From NCBI GenBank assembly GCA_030017895.1, contig JASEGV010000001.1, positions 1 through 64,000 of the forward strand: 64,000 bases of DNA, in the 5' to 3' direction. Made by a program: the position numbers and the translations under genes. Under the pieces are notes generated by a model, which was not told the origin of the DNA, searched no databases, and worked only from the letters and a program-made list of their open reading frames with translations. The DNA comes from Bacteroidota bacterium (lineage in GTDB: Bacteria > Bacteroidota > Ignavibacteria > UBA10030 > BY39). Positions 37,203 to 47,641 of this stretch are shown here, in pieces (the stretch's first letter is position 1; each line of letters starts with the position of its first letter).

Positions 37203-38243
37203 TTAAAATCCTATCATCACAGAAAACCATTGATTACCGGAAAAGAAAGAAGTGGAACGATATGCGTAATCTACAGACATTTCAATTCCACCGACAGTAT
37301 ATCGAACACCGGCACCAAAAGTAGGTCCAAAAATATTTTCAAATTCTGAGGGAACACCTTGAGCATAAGCATAGCCACCTCTTATAAAAAATAAATTATT
37401 ATAAGCATATTCAACACCAAAGCGATACTCATCATTTGAATAGTTATTGTTTATAAAAGTAGTGCTCATCTCTACTAAGTGTTCTGTCATTAGTGGATAT
37501 TTGTATGCAAGACCTAATTCTAACGTTGTAGGCATACCGAATCCGGCAGTTCTAAGTCGCATTGGTTGAGTCGGATATCCGGGAGTCTGATTTGGGTCAT
37601 CGACAAATCTGTCAAAATCTGAACCATCAAAACTAATTTCTGACCCCAAGTTTTTGAGTGCCACGCCGAAATTAAATCCTGTTTCACCAGCTTTGTATTG
37701 TAATCCAAGATCGAATGCAAAGGCTGTAGCGGATACACGGGTAATGGATTCATGAACCATCTTGATATTTGTTCCAAAATGAATTCTATCGGTCATTCTC
37801 CGAGAATAAGTTAAACCGATTGTTATAAATGTTGGAGAGTAAGTAATACCAGTTCCTTCGGGTCTATCAATTGTAGTTTCTTCGATTTTTCCAAAAGAGA
37901 GAGTTTTTAAACTAACACCGAGATGACCTAAATCTTCCATATTTGCAGCAACCGCTAAATAATTAACGCCGATATCTGCAATGTATGATAAATTCGAGAA
38001 CATAACCTGAGCACTGAGATTGCTTCTCGATAAACCAGCCGGATTCCAGTGTATTGCATCTAACCCCTGGGCAGTGGCTAAGATCGATCCACTCATACCT
38101 ACACCGGTTGACCCTACAGGAATTAGTAATTCGGTAGCTCCTGCAGTTCCACGCCGATTTGGTGAACCAGCAAAACTATCGATTGTGAATGTTATAAAAA
38201 GAGCTACAACTAATATTATGTTTAATAATTTCAATCTTTTCAT
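37203..38243 (-). CDS. PorV/PorQ-family outer-membrane protein (cassette B)
   Basis: A 346-residue protein with a signal peptide (LLNIILVVALFITFTIDSFA), then GTAGATELLIPVGSTGVGMSGSILATAQGLDAIHWNPAGLS, the PorV/PorQ hallmark, followed by a FadL-like beta-barrel ending VDYAYRSTSFFSGNQWFSVMIGF with a terminal Phe. Known PorV shuttles T9SS cargo to the attachment complex at the cell surface. Here it is the third gene of cassette B and is about 35 to 40 percent similar by eye to the protein at 47695. Confidence 0.82.
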   Translation of the reverse strand: MKRLKLLNIILVVALFITFTIDSFAGSPNRRGTAGATELLIPVGSTGVGMSGSILATAQGLDAIHWNPAGLSRSNLSAQVMFSNLSYIADIGVNYLAVAANMEDLGHLGVSLKTLSFGKIEETTIDRPEGTGITYSPTFITIGLTYSRRMTDRIHFGTNIKMVHESITRVSATAFAFDLGLQYKAGETGFNFGVALKNLGSEISFDGSDFDRFVDDPNQTPGYPTQPMRLRTAGFGMPTTLELGLAYKYPLMTEHLVEMSTTFINNNYSNDEYRFGVEYAYNNLFFIRGGYAYAQGVPSEFENIFGPTFGAGVRYTVGGIEMSVDYAYRSTSFFSGNQWFSVMIGF

Positions 38244-38267
38244 GACTTTTTTCCTTATACTTTCATT

Positions 38268-41200
38268 TTAGAATGTGTCAAGTCGTTCTTCTTGTATGAA
38301 TATGGCAAACTTCAACACCTTTTCACCGATTTTTACTTCCCTTCCATGCTCATCAAATCCGAAACCTTCGATGTGTGCGATATACATCCCGCTTGCTACA
38401 GGAATATTTGCATGATTTTTGAGGTCCCAGCGAGTAGAACTATTATCCATTTGGTCTTGGTAGTCGTGATTTACAACTGCTACCATATCGCCAGCTAAAT
38501 TAAAAACTCTTATCTTAGCTCTGGGTGGAAGATTGGTAAAGGTTACATAACTATCGAATGGATCAGCCTGCAATTGATGCGAGGCATAGTACGGATTTGG
38601 GACAATTTTAATTTTACGCATCTCATCGCGTTGTTTTGCGATCTCTGAAATTCCTACTTTAGGGGGTTTGACTTCAAATTCAAAAACTTTATTTGTATTC
38701 AATGCATAATTGGGCCTGATGGCTATAACATCTCCATCAGCAAAATTTGATTGCGAAGTTAGCTTGCGCATTCCTACTACATACATTAAAGGTAAATTTC
38801 CGAACTCTCTCCCCTTATAATCAACATTTGGTTTTGTGTACTCTGGCTTGGCAGAATCAGAATAAGTGGAACGGAAAACCAAAATTATTTCATCACCGTC
38901 TCCGTGATTTTCAGTCGTAAATGGGGAAGGATCCCATCTAGCATCAATTTTGCCTCTGTATACATAAACAATGCTATCTCTTCCATAAATATCTTTCCTG
39001 AGAACACGCATAGAGTCATTTCTTTCGACAATAGCTACATCCAATTGTCGTGGTTTTCCATCTCCATAAATCGAGTCAATTTCCCAAACAGTAAAGGGTA
39101 CAACATAACCACTGTCCTGAATCCCCATTCTAAATTTCTGGTAATCTTGATATAAATAACCAAAACCTGTTGAGTCTACTAAATAAGGATTGAATTCTGG
39201 ATGAATGGGACCTCTTATCGGTCTTAACTCAAAACCGTTAACATATCTATACGCTTTTTGTGTATTTGTTTTTGAAAAACGAATTTCGACCCGTCTTAAA
39301 CTATCAGGTCGTAAGTTTGAAGTTAAATTAGTATATTTACCAGTTGTTGGAAAAGTTACTACACCAGTTCGTGGTGCTATTACTCGTGGTGTTACTGAGA
39401 TAAACATTGCAGAAAGTGAATCGTCCATTGCCCTTCCTCTTACACCATAAAACCATCGTTTTCCTTTATAAGAAAAACCCGAGGGAGATTGATACATTCT
39501 ACGAACTCCAATCGGAAGTTGCTGAACAACTGGCATAACGTTAGACACCGTCGGATAGTTACCGCCACCACTAAAGTCAGTATAATTTGCAATTACTGTA
39601 TCAATGACTTCATTATTAGAATTCAATTCGAGTAACGACCATGAAGATACATCTAATGTATTGGCTGGATTACCTCCCCTGAATGTTATACGATACTTCT
39701 TATTTTCAGTGCGCCACGGATCAACAACTTTTACTTGAACCGCATCGTCATAATTTATAGCTGAGTTCCACTTATTATGTGGCACAATTGAACCATGATC
39801 ATTACCACTCGGGAATTCAGTTCCTAGAACCGGATTTTTTGGAATAATTGTAATTACTTTTTTCGGTGATTCTAATAAAATCAAACCGCTTAGGTCTTTA
39901 AGTCTTGCCGTATCCGTAACGTTATAACTTGTATCCCTTGCTGAGGCAGTAATAATGAAATGATATGGTCTGCCCGGTACAAACGGTTTAGAAGTGATTT
40001 TGTCCTCTTTCAAAACAAGACGGTCAATAATACCTTCAAAATCCCCTTCCCAAATAATGGCAAGCACGGGGTCGGACACACCCGGGAATGTAACGAAATC
40101 TTTCAGTTCCGATGAATCGCCTTTTACATAGTATGTTCCGAGTTTTTCAGTACGTGCATTAGGTCTTAAAAGAGGATCATTAGTTTGATAAATAGTAAAT
40201 GAATTAAATTTCCAGGTAGTATTAAAAAACTTCTCATCATAGTTTATAAAATTTTGGGATTTTTTATCTTTATCCCACGATAGAATAATTTTTCCATCAA
40301 CATAGCTATGTTCAACCTGGGGGCTTGGTGGAGCTGGAGGTAATTTGAAATTATTGTTGAATAAAGTTTGGGACATATCAGCATAGGTACGTAAGACCTT
40401 GATACTATTTAAGTTATTCGAACCTCTGGCGACAATTACACCGATTACGACTTGTTGTGTATCACCCGGCATAATTGTAAATGGACCAGCAGGCATCGTG
40501 AATCTAACGTCAGATGGTTCCAGTAAGCTTGAATAGAGACAGCCTGTGTTCGCAACAGGATCTCCTGCGAACATAAAATAAGTTGTATCGCCGTTACATA
40601 CCCATCGTCTTCCGGATCGAGTTAGACCTTGCATAACATTGTACGATTGCAAAAATAACCACGGATCGTACCAATCAGGATTCGTGCATCCCCCTTGTGT
40701 AGGGTTACAATAGAAATTAAAACCACTTAAATTCAAATTTTTATAACCTGGTATCAAATTCCCCGACCATTTAGCAGTATCAGTTAACACACCAGTTTTA
40801 AAACGAGGTCCTTGAAAATATTTATATCCTACAGCCGGAGGAGCAGTTCCATAAACGGGATCAGTATTAGTACCATTATAGACAAAACCTAAATTCCGTT
40901 TTTCATTTGTTTTAGGATTGAAGATTGTTGTATCGACGCCAGAAGCATCATCAAAAGCATCTCCTAAATCCGGATCAGACCATACTACTAAATAAGCAGA
41001 ATCCCATGGAGAGCTACTTTTATTAATAACTTCAAAACGCATAAATTGCATTTGACCGAAGGGGCCTGCACGATTATAAGCCCAAGATGTTTGTCGGATT
41101 TCAGCACCTAAAGGTAGACTTCGTCCCCAAATCCAACTATGATAAGCTTCTTCAGCATCATTGTAAACTGCGAACATCAACACATCCGGATAAACTATGT

Positions 41201-41756
41201 CGTTTCCCCAAATTAATGCTGGTTTATCTACGTTTGGATTATATATACCATCTTTGTCAACATCGTGAAAAGGAGCCCCATCTTGAGCAGGCCATTCCGC
41301 ATAATCAGCATTCGTGTGAGGAGAATCTTCGTTAGGCCGCACTTGATAATATCGATATTTGGAGCGGGTAAAATCGTCCGCGACACCATCTGGTAAAATT
41401 ATACCAGGACGAAACTCGGAACCAAAATGACCGACTGTAGCAACCCTGATATCCTTTTTTGTTGTGTCATCTGGGTTAACTACTCTGGCTCCAATCCACA
41501 TTGATGAAGAAAAAATAGCGTGAACTTTACTCCCTTTAGGCCACTCAAAACCAGGACCAGTAGTTTTATGGTCGCTATAAAACTCACCATCATTTCGAAA
41601 CCAAGCATTAATGGTATTAATATCCATAGCTTTCCTGTCGATAATCATTGGCTTGTGTGGTCCTAGAGCAGCTTTTCTGGAAGATTCGATATCTAATGAA
41701 TACCCCGTTGAGAGTGACAAAGTGAATAGGAACACCAATAAAAATTTTATTTTCAT
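38268..41756 (-). CDS. Large secreted protein with T9SS/FlgD-like C-terminal domain (cassette B)
   Basis: A 1162-residue protein with a signal peptide (KIKFLLVFLFTLSLSTGYS). The N-terminal part shares blocks with its paralogue at 48773: INAWFRNDG, SSMWIGAR, EWPAQDGAPFHD, WSDPDLGDAFDDASGVD, LGFVYNG, PPAVGYKYFQGP. Fibronectin-like stretches follow (PPAPPSPQVEHSYVDGKIILSWD). The C-terminus KIVPNPYYA...ATVRI-like KIRVFNLAGDMV...WDLKNHANIPVASGMYIAHIE is a FlgD/T9SS type-A-like sorting domain with an extra tail. Likely exported and surface-attached; function unknown. Confidence 0.72.
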   Translation of the reverse strand: MKIKFLLVFLFTLSLSTGYSLDIESSRKAALGPHKPMIIDRKAMDINTINAWFRNDGEFYSDHKTTGPGFEWPKGSKVHAIFSSSMWIGARVVNPDDTTKKDIRVATVGHFGSEFRPGIILPDGVADDFTRSKYRYYQVRPNEDSPHTNADYAEWPAQDGAPFHDVDKDGIYNPNVDKPALIWGNDIVYPDVLMFAVYNDAEEAYHSWIWGRSLPLGAEIRQTSWAYNRAGPFGQMQFMRFEVINKSSSPWDSAYLVVWSDPDLGDAFDDASGVDTTIFNPKTNEKRNLGFVYNGTNTDPVYGTAPPAVGYKYFQGPRFKTGVLTDTAKWSGNLIPGYKNLNLSGFNFYCNPTQGGCTNPDWYDPWLFLQSYNVMQGLTRSGRRWVCNGDTTYFMFAGDPVANTGCLYSSLLEPSDVRFTMPAGPFTIMPGDTQQVVIGVIVARGSNNLNSIKVLRTYADMSQTLFNNNFKLPPAPPSPQVEHSYVDGKIILSWDKDKKSQNFINYDEKFFNTTWKFNSFTIYQTNDPLLRPNARTEKLGTYYVKGDSSELKDFVTFPGVSDPVLAIIWEGDFEGIIDRLVLKEDKITSKPFVPGRPYHFIITASARDTSYNVTDTARLKDLSGLILLESPKKVITIIPKNPVLGTEFPSGNDHGSIVPHNKWNSAINYDDAVQVKVVDPWRTENKKYRITFRGGNPANTLDVSSWSLLELNSNNEVIDTVIANYTDFSGGGNYPTVSNVMPVVQQLPIGVRRMYQSPSGFSYKGKRWFYGVRGRAMDDSLSAMFISVTPRVIAPRTGVVTFPTTGKYTNLTSNLRPDSLRRVEIRFSKTNTQKAYRYVNGFELRPIRGPIHPEFNPYLVDSTGFGYLYQDYQKFRMGIQDSGYVVPFTVWEIDSIYGDGKPRQLDVAIVERNDSMRVLRKDIYGRDSIVYVYRGKIDARWDPSPFTTENHGDGDEIILVFRSTYSDSAKPEYTKPNVDYKGREFGNLPLMYVVGMRKLTSQSNFADGDVIAIRPNYALNTNKVFEFEVKPPKVGISEIAKQRDEMRKIKIVPNPYYASHQLQADPFDSYVTFTNLPPRAKIRVFNLAGDMVAVVNHDYQDQMDNSSTRWDLKNHANIPVASGMYIAHIEGFGFDEHGREVKIGEKVLKFAIFIQEERLDTF

Positions 41757-41782
41757 ATTAATAAACTCCTTAAAAATTTTGA

Positions 41783-44700
41783 TTAAAATTCTAAAATAAG
41801 TCCGAATCTGACTTGTCGAGGTGCACCTACATAGCCCGGTTGCATCTCGAACATATTATATATTCCAGTAAAAACAGGAACTTCATCAGCTCTATCTTGT
41901 TCTATCATTCTCCGGATTGTTGCGTTGAATTCCGGCGTTTGAGTATATCCAGTTTGATCAGGTTGACCTGAACCAGCCCATACGCTAGCAATATTTTTTC
42001 TGTCCAGCAAATTCAAAATTAATATATAAGTATTCAACCTCATATTGGAAATAGGTAATTCGAATGTTTTATCAATCCGGTAATCGAACCTAAAATTCCA
42101 GCCACTGTAATTAGCGTTAATTGTTGATTGAGGCTTTATTCGTGAGTCGGTTGGCGGAATACTTGGATCATTTAGTGTATAGGGCCTACCGCTGTTACTT
42201 CTGAATAAGAAATTCATACCGAGTTGACTTAAAAATACATTATCAGTTTTCCCGAAGCGGTAATCTAACGTAGCGGCGATTGTGTGACGCTGATCGAAAT
42301 CGAGTGGCGATTCAAATTTTGGAGCCCTTGCATTCAACCAAAGAATTATGCCTAACGTACCTGGATCGGAACCTGTACCTGTTGCATACGACAAAGTATA
42401 GTTTACAGAAGCAGCTAAATTATTCCAACGTCTTGAATCAAATGTGAGGTCAAATCCACGGACCGTGGAGTAATCGCCATTTTGAAGAGTTGAGAAGGTC
42501 GTATTGTTCCAACGTGATTCGATGAAACCTAATTGAATAAGACCAGTAATTTCTTTGTAGTATGCTGTAACATTTAAGCTTGCTACCTCCCCTAATTGCT
42601 GACGAATACCTAATTCGTATTGAGTAGTTTTTTGAGGACGTAATCTCGGATTATTTATTGAAAAATAGCCGGGTGCTAAATACCATTCGCGTAACCTATC
42701 AGAACTCATGTAAAGGTTCGAAAGTGGGGGCATCTGTGCGAATGTCCCATATTGAGCAAAAAATACCATCCTTTCAGAGACGGGAAATGAAAAACCTAAA
42801 CGTGGGCTGAATATCAGAAATGGCTTTGATTCTTCAAAACTGTCGTCTTCAATTTTGTTTGGATTTCCCCAACCGTCTGTCGGAACTGGTTTGTTTGGAA
42901 ATAATCGCTTAAAGTTTTCTGGCGACCCATATTGTGTAGTATTTTTACTATTAGCGACATCGTATAAATCTTTTAATACATCAGTGTTAGAGTCCCAATA
43001 ATCAAATCTGAGTCCGGCGTTTACTATGAAATCTTGGTACTCCATTTTATCTTGTAAATACAGAGCACTGAAAACAGGTTCTTTGGGACCTTCACTCCGT
43101 TCACTCTTTTTATATCCGTCATAATTTACTTCCCGACCGAAATAATCATAACCATAAGTATTAATATAACGTGAGGCGTATTCTTTTAGGACGTAAGATT
43201 TTTGAGCTGGAGTTAATTTATCGTACCATCCATTCCGTAATGTATCAATTATACCAGGACGAAGTAACGCTAAACTAAGAGGTCCTATTGCATAAGCACG
43301 CAATTGATGGATTTTATATTCTCCACCTAATTTAATTTCGTGTTCACCCAATTGATGTGTTATGTTTGCATTAAATTGCCAAAATGTTGTTTTATTAAAT
43401 CCATATCCATTATATACCCGACCTGGATAAGCAAATATTCCTAAATATGTATCCATCGGAATTCTTGATGCTCTCAACTTGCTGGAATCTACCCCGGGAG
43501 GAAAGTAATTGAAGAAGAGGGGATTTTTTGCAGGATCCCCATAATCGAATACTCTATCTTCATGGACAGGATCCATGTAATCAAAATAAGTATAGAAATA
43601 ACTTCCCTGAGCTTCGAAAAATGTTTTTGGTTGCGGTGCCCAGGTAACTCGCATAGTGTATTGGTCGTTAACTGAATTTGTCATCGGATTGTGGAACGCA
43701 TTCATCAATGTGTAACTGAAAACTCTTGAACGTGCCCATGTTCTTGATGAGATTCCGCCTAAGTTAATTCGGAAATCACCTAAATTAGCAGTTAATTTTT
43801 CGTTCCAAGCAAGACGGAGCGAAGCACCATCGGGCATTTGCCCAGGGCGGGCTAAATTCCAATTCGGTTGATCTAATAATAATTCTTTAGCTCGTTGATC
43901 AATTTGTTCACTCGGCAATTTGGGTAGTCTTTGAAGATCTTCTTGAATATAATTTACTGTTACTGCCTTAAATTTTGGCCAAATACTATTAGAAAGCTCT
44001 CTTAGTCTTTCAGAGTTGTAACTTGGATTTGCATCCCTGTTGAATGTATATTCAAAAGAACCAAAGAATTGTAAAATATTTTTATTTGAAGGAATAACCG
44101 GACCGCCGAATGCTAAATTATATAATTGGTATCCATTATTCCTCCACCCTTTTACTCCATCCCCCAAAAATCCATCTGTTACATATTCGAAACTACCAAA
44201 ATAATTTGGTTTACCAGATTTAGTAGAGACGTTAACAATACCACTCATCACGTTTCCGTATTCGGCACTGTATCCGCCAGTCATAACTATCATTTCTTGT
44301 ATTGCTCTTTGGCTGACAAAAGCAGATGAACCGCCTGTTAATGGATTATTCGTCCAAACACCATCTACAATATAACCAGTTTCTTCTGAACGACCGCCGC
44401 GTATATTAAGTTCGCCGCCTCTTTCACCCTGCACGACACCTGCCGTAGTGGCTGCCATTTCTCGGATACCACGAACCGGCATTAATTGAATTTGCTCTGA
44501 GGTTACTACTCGGATAGTTCCGGTCTGGTCTTTGGGTATTATGGGACGCTCGGCTGAAATCACGACTTCCTTTAGTTCTACAGCTTCGGAACTCATCTCT
44601 ATGTTTTGAGTTGTCGTGAAGCTCACCATCGCTTTTAGGTTTTTTACCGTAACCTCTCGGTATCCTACGTATCGCACAATTAAATTGTAAGTACCGACAG

Positions 44701-44905
44701 GAACATTTAACATTAAGTAATTTCCATCTAGATCGGTAACAGTTCCAATCGTTGTGCCTTCGAGCATTACGTTAACACCGATGAGAGCTTCGCGCGATTC
44801 TTTATCGATAATTTTACCATTTAACTTACCTGTTGTTTGAGCAAAGCTTATGGATACAACTATAAAGATCAAAATAAAAAGAAATAGTAACTTTTTAATA
44901 ATCAT
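41783..44905 (-). CDS. TonB-dependent receptor (cassette B)
   Basis: A 1040-residue outer-membrane receptor. Order: signal peptide (about 1-22), carboxypeptidase-regulatory-like beta-sandwich (GKLNGKIIDKESREALIGVNV... to VRYVGYREVTV, about 25-95), plug domain (VTSEQIQLMPVRGI, LNIRGGRSEETGYIVDGV), then a 22-strand barrel ending in RQVRFGLILEF. An AGGAGGAG site precedes the ATG. It resembles SusC in domain order but is not followed by a SusD gene. Paralogue of the receptor at 52267. Confidence 0.88.
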   Translation of the reverse strand: MIIKKLLFLFILIFIVVSISFAQTTGKLNGKIIDKESREALIGVNVMLEGTTIGTVTDLDGNYLMLNVPVGTYNLIVRYVGYREVTVKNLKAMVSFTTTQNIEMSSEAVELKEVVISAERPIIPKDQTGTIRVVTSEQIQLMPVRGIREMAATTAGVVQGERGGELNIRGGRSEETGYIVDGVWTNNPLTGGSSAFVSQRAIQEMIVMTGGYSAEYGNVMSGIVNVSTKSGKPNYFGSFEYVTDGFLGDGVKGWRNNGYQLYNLAFGGPVIPSNKNILQFFGSFEYTFNRDANPSYNSERLRELSNSIWPKFKAVTVNYIQEDLQRLPKLPSEQIDQRAKELLLDQPNWNLARPGQMPDGASLRLAWNEKLTANLGDFRINLGGISSRTWARSRVFSYTLMNAFHNPMTNSVNDQYTMRVTWAPQPKTFFEAQGSYFYTYFDYMDPVHEDRVFDYGDPAKNPLFFNYFPPGVDSSKLRASRIPMDTYLGIFAYPGRVYNGYGFNKTTFWQFNANITHQLGEHEIKLGGEYKIHQLRAYAIGPLSLALLRPGIIDTLRNGWYDKLTPAQKSYVLKEYASRYINTYGYDYFGREVNYDGYKKSERSEGPKEPVFSALYLQDKMEYQDFIVNAGLRFDYWDSNTDVLKDLYDVANSKNTTQYGSPENFKRLFPNKPVPTDGWGNPNKIEDDSFEESKPFLIFSPRLGFSFPVSERMVFFAQYGTFAQMPPLSNLYMSSDRLREWYLAPGYFSINNPRLRPQKTTQYELGIRQQLGEVASLNVTAYYKEITGLIQLGFIESRWNNTTFSTLQNGDYSTVRGFDLTFDSRRWNNLAASVNYTLSYATGTGSDPGTLGIILWLNARAPKFESPLDFDQRHTIAATLDYRFGKTDNVFLSQLGMNFLFRSNSGRPYTLNDPSIPPTDSRIKPQSTINANYSGWNFRFDYRIDKTFELPISNMRLNTYILILNLLDRKNIASVWAGSGQPDQTGYTQTPEFNATIRRMIEQDRADEVPVFTGIYNMFEMQPGYVGAPRQVRFGLILEF

Positions 44906-45050
44906 AACTCCTCCTAATATAGGATAAATTTAACATTTTAATTTTTTCTGAAATTTAATTTATAAGGGATAACAATAGATCGGCATAGGTATTTACTAAT
45001 AACCGATATAAACAACAATAAATTATAGTTTAATGCAAAAATTCTAACTG

Positions 45051-45079
45051 AATATAAGGAATATCCCAATGTTTGTCAA
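45051..45079 (-). promoter_or_regulatory. Promoter of cassette B (TTGACA-17-TATATT)
   Basis: On the minus strand TTGACA (45079-45074) and TATATT (45056-45051) are separated by 17 bp. The start point would be about 45044, a leader of about 139 bases before the receptor ATG. The -35 element is a perfect consensus. Confidence 0.72.
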
Positions 45080-45160
45080 GTAATCATTGATTATATTTTG
45101 AAAATTATAAACACAGCAGAAGAAACAGAAAAGGTGCCTTTTTTCAATCCGGATTCACCT

Positions 45161-47470
45161 TTAAAACGAGATCAGATTCGCTAATAACTTATAAGCCCCC
45201 TCCTGTATATTCAATAATTGGTATTGTATTGCCATATTTACATACATAATCGTTCCTTTTTCATACTTTTTGGTTACTAGAAGTGGTGTTTTATTGATTG
45301 ATGATATTATCGGAAATTCTATTTCTTTTGTTGAAGTAATACTTACTTCATTTGATGTTCGAGTGTATATCCAATTTTCGAAATCCTCATCGGTTATTTT
45401 ATTAGGGATATTTAATATTCTATGGTTTGAATCTCTTTCGACAGATGAGTGTTCATCAAAACTGAACGACCGGGTTAATTTTATATCTCGTAATAAAAAC
45501 GATGAATCCCAAAAACTTTTATCCTGAGATAACACAATGAGTTTTCCTCCGGCAGCTACAAAAGTCTCAATATTATTTAAAAAAGATTTCGAATTATCTG
45601 TTAGATTTATATTTCTATCAATAATTATTACATCTAATTTATTTGCATAGGTTTGTAATAAATTCATGTCTTTGAGTTCTATAAATTTTACATTAAGTCT
45701 TTGTAATGTTAATTTAGTTATCGAATTCGTCTGCGAAGAAATCAGTCCAACTTTTTTCGTGCGATCAACAGAAACATCATATCTGCGTGCAACAAAATTA
45801 GCTACAGGTTCCTCACCGATTTTTAATTTCAAGAGGTTGTCGCCAATCTGAATCCCCCGTTTAAAAAATAAATTCAATGTATCTAAATACTCTGCCCCCT
45901 TATAACTAAGCTTTACATTTATAGTATCGGAACTTACTAATGCGGCATCGGATACTGTAACATAGTCTGCTATTCCATCTCTCGTATGATTCGTTAGTCG
46001 AAAGACAAATTTTTCATTATCTCCGTTAGCTAACGAAGCAAATACAACTGGGGTTAATATCTCGACAGTAAAGCGAGGTGAATAATCGAAATATATCATC
46101 TGCTTATAAACAAAATTTTCTTCCTTAACATTTGCGGATTGAATAACAAAAAAATAAAACTGATTTTTGAGATAGGTTTTATCTAAATTATAAATTTCGT
46201 AAGGATAACTATACACAAGATTTGCAGGAGATAAAATGCGATACTCCTCCCCTAACATTAAAGGGTGCCTCTTTTCAGTACTTTCGTTGATAACCCAATC
46301 CTCATCACCGCCAGGGAAGAATAGTTCTGTAGTCCCATTTTTAGATAAACCAGATATAGAGTCTACCCGCAAGATAGTTAATTGGCGGTTTGTTAAAATT
46401 GTTTCGCTGATTGTATAATATAGTTTTACACCTAATAATGAATTCCTAATTTTATCTAAATTTATTTTCCAATTCAAGAATATTTTGTATTCGGCTTGAG
46501 ATAAATTCATCCTGTATGATAACTGCGTATTTACAGAATCCGATAATTTTGATAAATATTTTAATATGTCAATATTTTTGTTATTTTCTTTTACATATTT
46601 TTGGTTTTTCAATACCGACACTGCTAATAAGTCAATATCCTTCTTAATATTCTTCAGCTTGTTCGTATCATAACTTGGTAGATCGGCAATTATATTATTC
46701 AGTTTTTTAGTCTTTGAAGGAAATATTAAAGAGTAACTTGGGACACTCCGGCTCTTTAATTTTTCTAATTGTAGTGAAATTGAGTTGTAATGTTTCATTG
46801 CATCTTCACCAATTTTGCGATACGATTTTTTGTGCCTTGTATCTTTTGTATCGACAGGAATTTTGATTCCTTTTCTTGATGGGTCATCATAATAAAAACG
46901 TGATACTTTCCAATCCCCAACATCAATTATCACTTCTTTAATGGTTTTTACGAGTATATTCAAGGAAAGATTTTTACTTTCGAAATACCAATCTCGGGAC
47001 AATAGGATTACGTCGGGTTTAAAAGTTGATATTAGTTTATATAGTCTATTTTTTAAAGAGTCTTCATTCCAAAGCGAATATATTTTTTCATCATTTGAAG
47101 CTGAAATTATTTCGGGAAACGAGAGATAGTAAGTTTCTCCTTTCAGCGATGATATTGCGGTAAAGCTTTCATGTTTTAATTTAGCGGCAATCTGGTGAGG
47201 ATAATAATAGCTCGAATCGGCTTCAGTGCATTCACCGTTAGTGATATAGGCGCTCATTATTTTTGCTCCTTGCCCAAACCGATAATATGCAAGTGCTGAG
47301 AAATCTTCGTATCCCGGTTTTAAAGAAATATTTAGCACATTTAAACCCGATTTTATATCGATGCAGCTTTGATATAATTCATCGTCTGGTTTATTATTCG
47401 GAAAGACAGAACCGCTTGCCAAGATATTAGCAATTAGAAGTAAAACAAAAATTGATACACTATTCGACAT
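45161..47470 (-). CDS. PIG-L deacetylase-like protein with lost zinc ligands, plus GATase-like C-terminus
   Basis: A 769-residue protein with a signal peptide (about 1-22). Residues 40-165 align by eye with the PIG-L/LmbE fold: VLNISLKPGYEDFSALAYYRFGQGAKIMSAYITNGE, then YYLSFPEI and FKPDVILLSRDWYFES. The HPDDE zinc motif is replaced by KPGYED (51-56) and the late H-x-x-H site by non-histidine residues, so it is probably catalytically dead. A beta-rich middle follows, then a GATase-1-like tail (VGLISSQTNSITKLTLQRLNVKFIEL...GGKLIVLSQD). It lies between the two cassettes. Its base use is AT-richer than its neighbours. Confidence 0.6.
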   Translation of the reverse strand: MSNSVSIFVLLLIANILASGSVFPNNKPDDELYQSCIDIKSGLNVLNISLKPGYEDFSALAYYRFGQGAKIMSAYITNGECTEADSSYYYPHQIAAKLKHESFTAISSLKGETYYLSFPEIISASNDEKIYSLWNEDSLKNRLYKLISTFKPDVILLSRDWYFESKNLSLNILVKTIKEVIIDVGDWKVSRFYYDDPSRKGIKIPVDTKDTRHKKSYRKIGEDAMKHYNSISLQLEKLKSRSVPSYSLIFPSKTKKLNNIIADLPSYDTNKLKNIKKDIDLLAVSVLKNQKYVKENNKNIDILKYLSKLSDSVNTQLSYRMNLSQAEYKIFLNWKINLDKIRNSLLGVKLYYTISETILTNRQLTILRVDSISGLSKNGTTELFFPGGDEDWVINESTEKRHPLMLGEEYRILSPANLVYSYPYEIYNLDKTYLKNQFYFFVIQSANVKEENFVYKQMIYFDYSPRFTVEILTPVVFASLANGDNEKFVFRLTNHTRDGIADYVTVSDAALVSSDTINVKLSYKGAEYLDTLNLFFKRGIQIGDNLLKLKIGEEPVANFVARRYDVSVDRTKKVGLISSQTNSITKLTLQRLNVKFIELKDMNLLQTYANKLDVIIIDRNINLTDNSKSFLNNIETFVAAGGKLIVLSQDKSFWDSSFLLRDIKLTRSFSFDEHSSVERDSNHRILNIPNKITDEDFENWIYTRTSNEVSITSTKEIEFPIISSINKTPLLVTKKYEKGTIMYVNMAIQYQLLNIQEGAYKLLANLISF

Positions 47471-47503
47471 ACTATTATTTTCGAAGATTATAATTTATAA
47501 ATA

Positions 47504-47626
47504 ACTGAAGTTACGCAGGATTGACTTTTTGTCATGTTGAGCGAAGCGAAACATCTAAAAATAGCCTGAATTTGAGGTTTCAGATTCTTCACTTCGTTCA
47601 GAATGACTCTTTTGCGTAACTTCAGT
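47504..47626. mobile_element. MITE-like element with 14-bp terminal inverted repeats and 5-bp target duplication
   Basis: ACTGAAGTTACGCA at 47504-47517 has its exact reverse complement at 47613-47626. AAATA occurs directly on both sides (47499-47503 and 47627-47631), the expected target-site duplication. The 123-bp element is non-coding and includes the two halves of a second inverted repeat (TGAGCGAAGCGAA and TTCACTTCGTTCAGAATGAC). It sits between a terminator and the PIG-L-like gene, so it forms part of the upstream region of the latter. Confidence 0.82.
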
Positions 47627-47641
47627 AAATAATGTAAAAAA

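Noticed and set aside
47504-47626. CRISPR-like repeat because of repeated short motifs
   Set aside because: Only one inverted pair and no regularly spaced direct repeats; no cas genes in the window.
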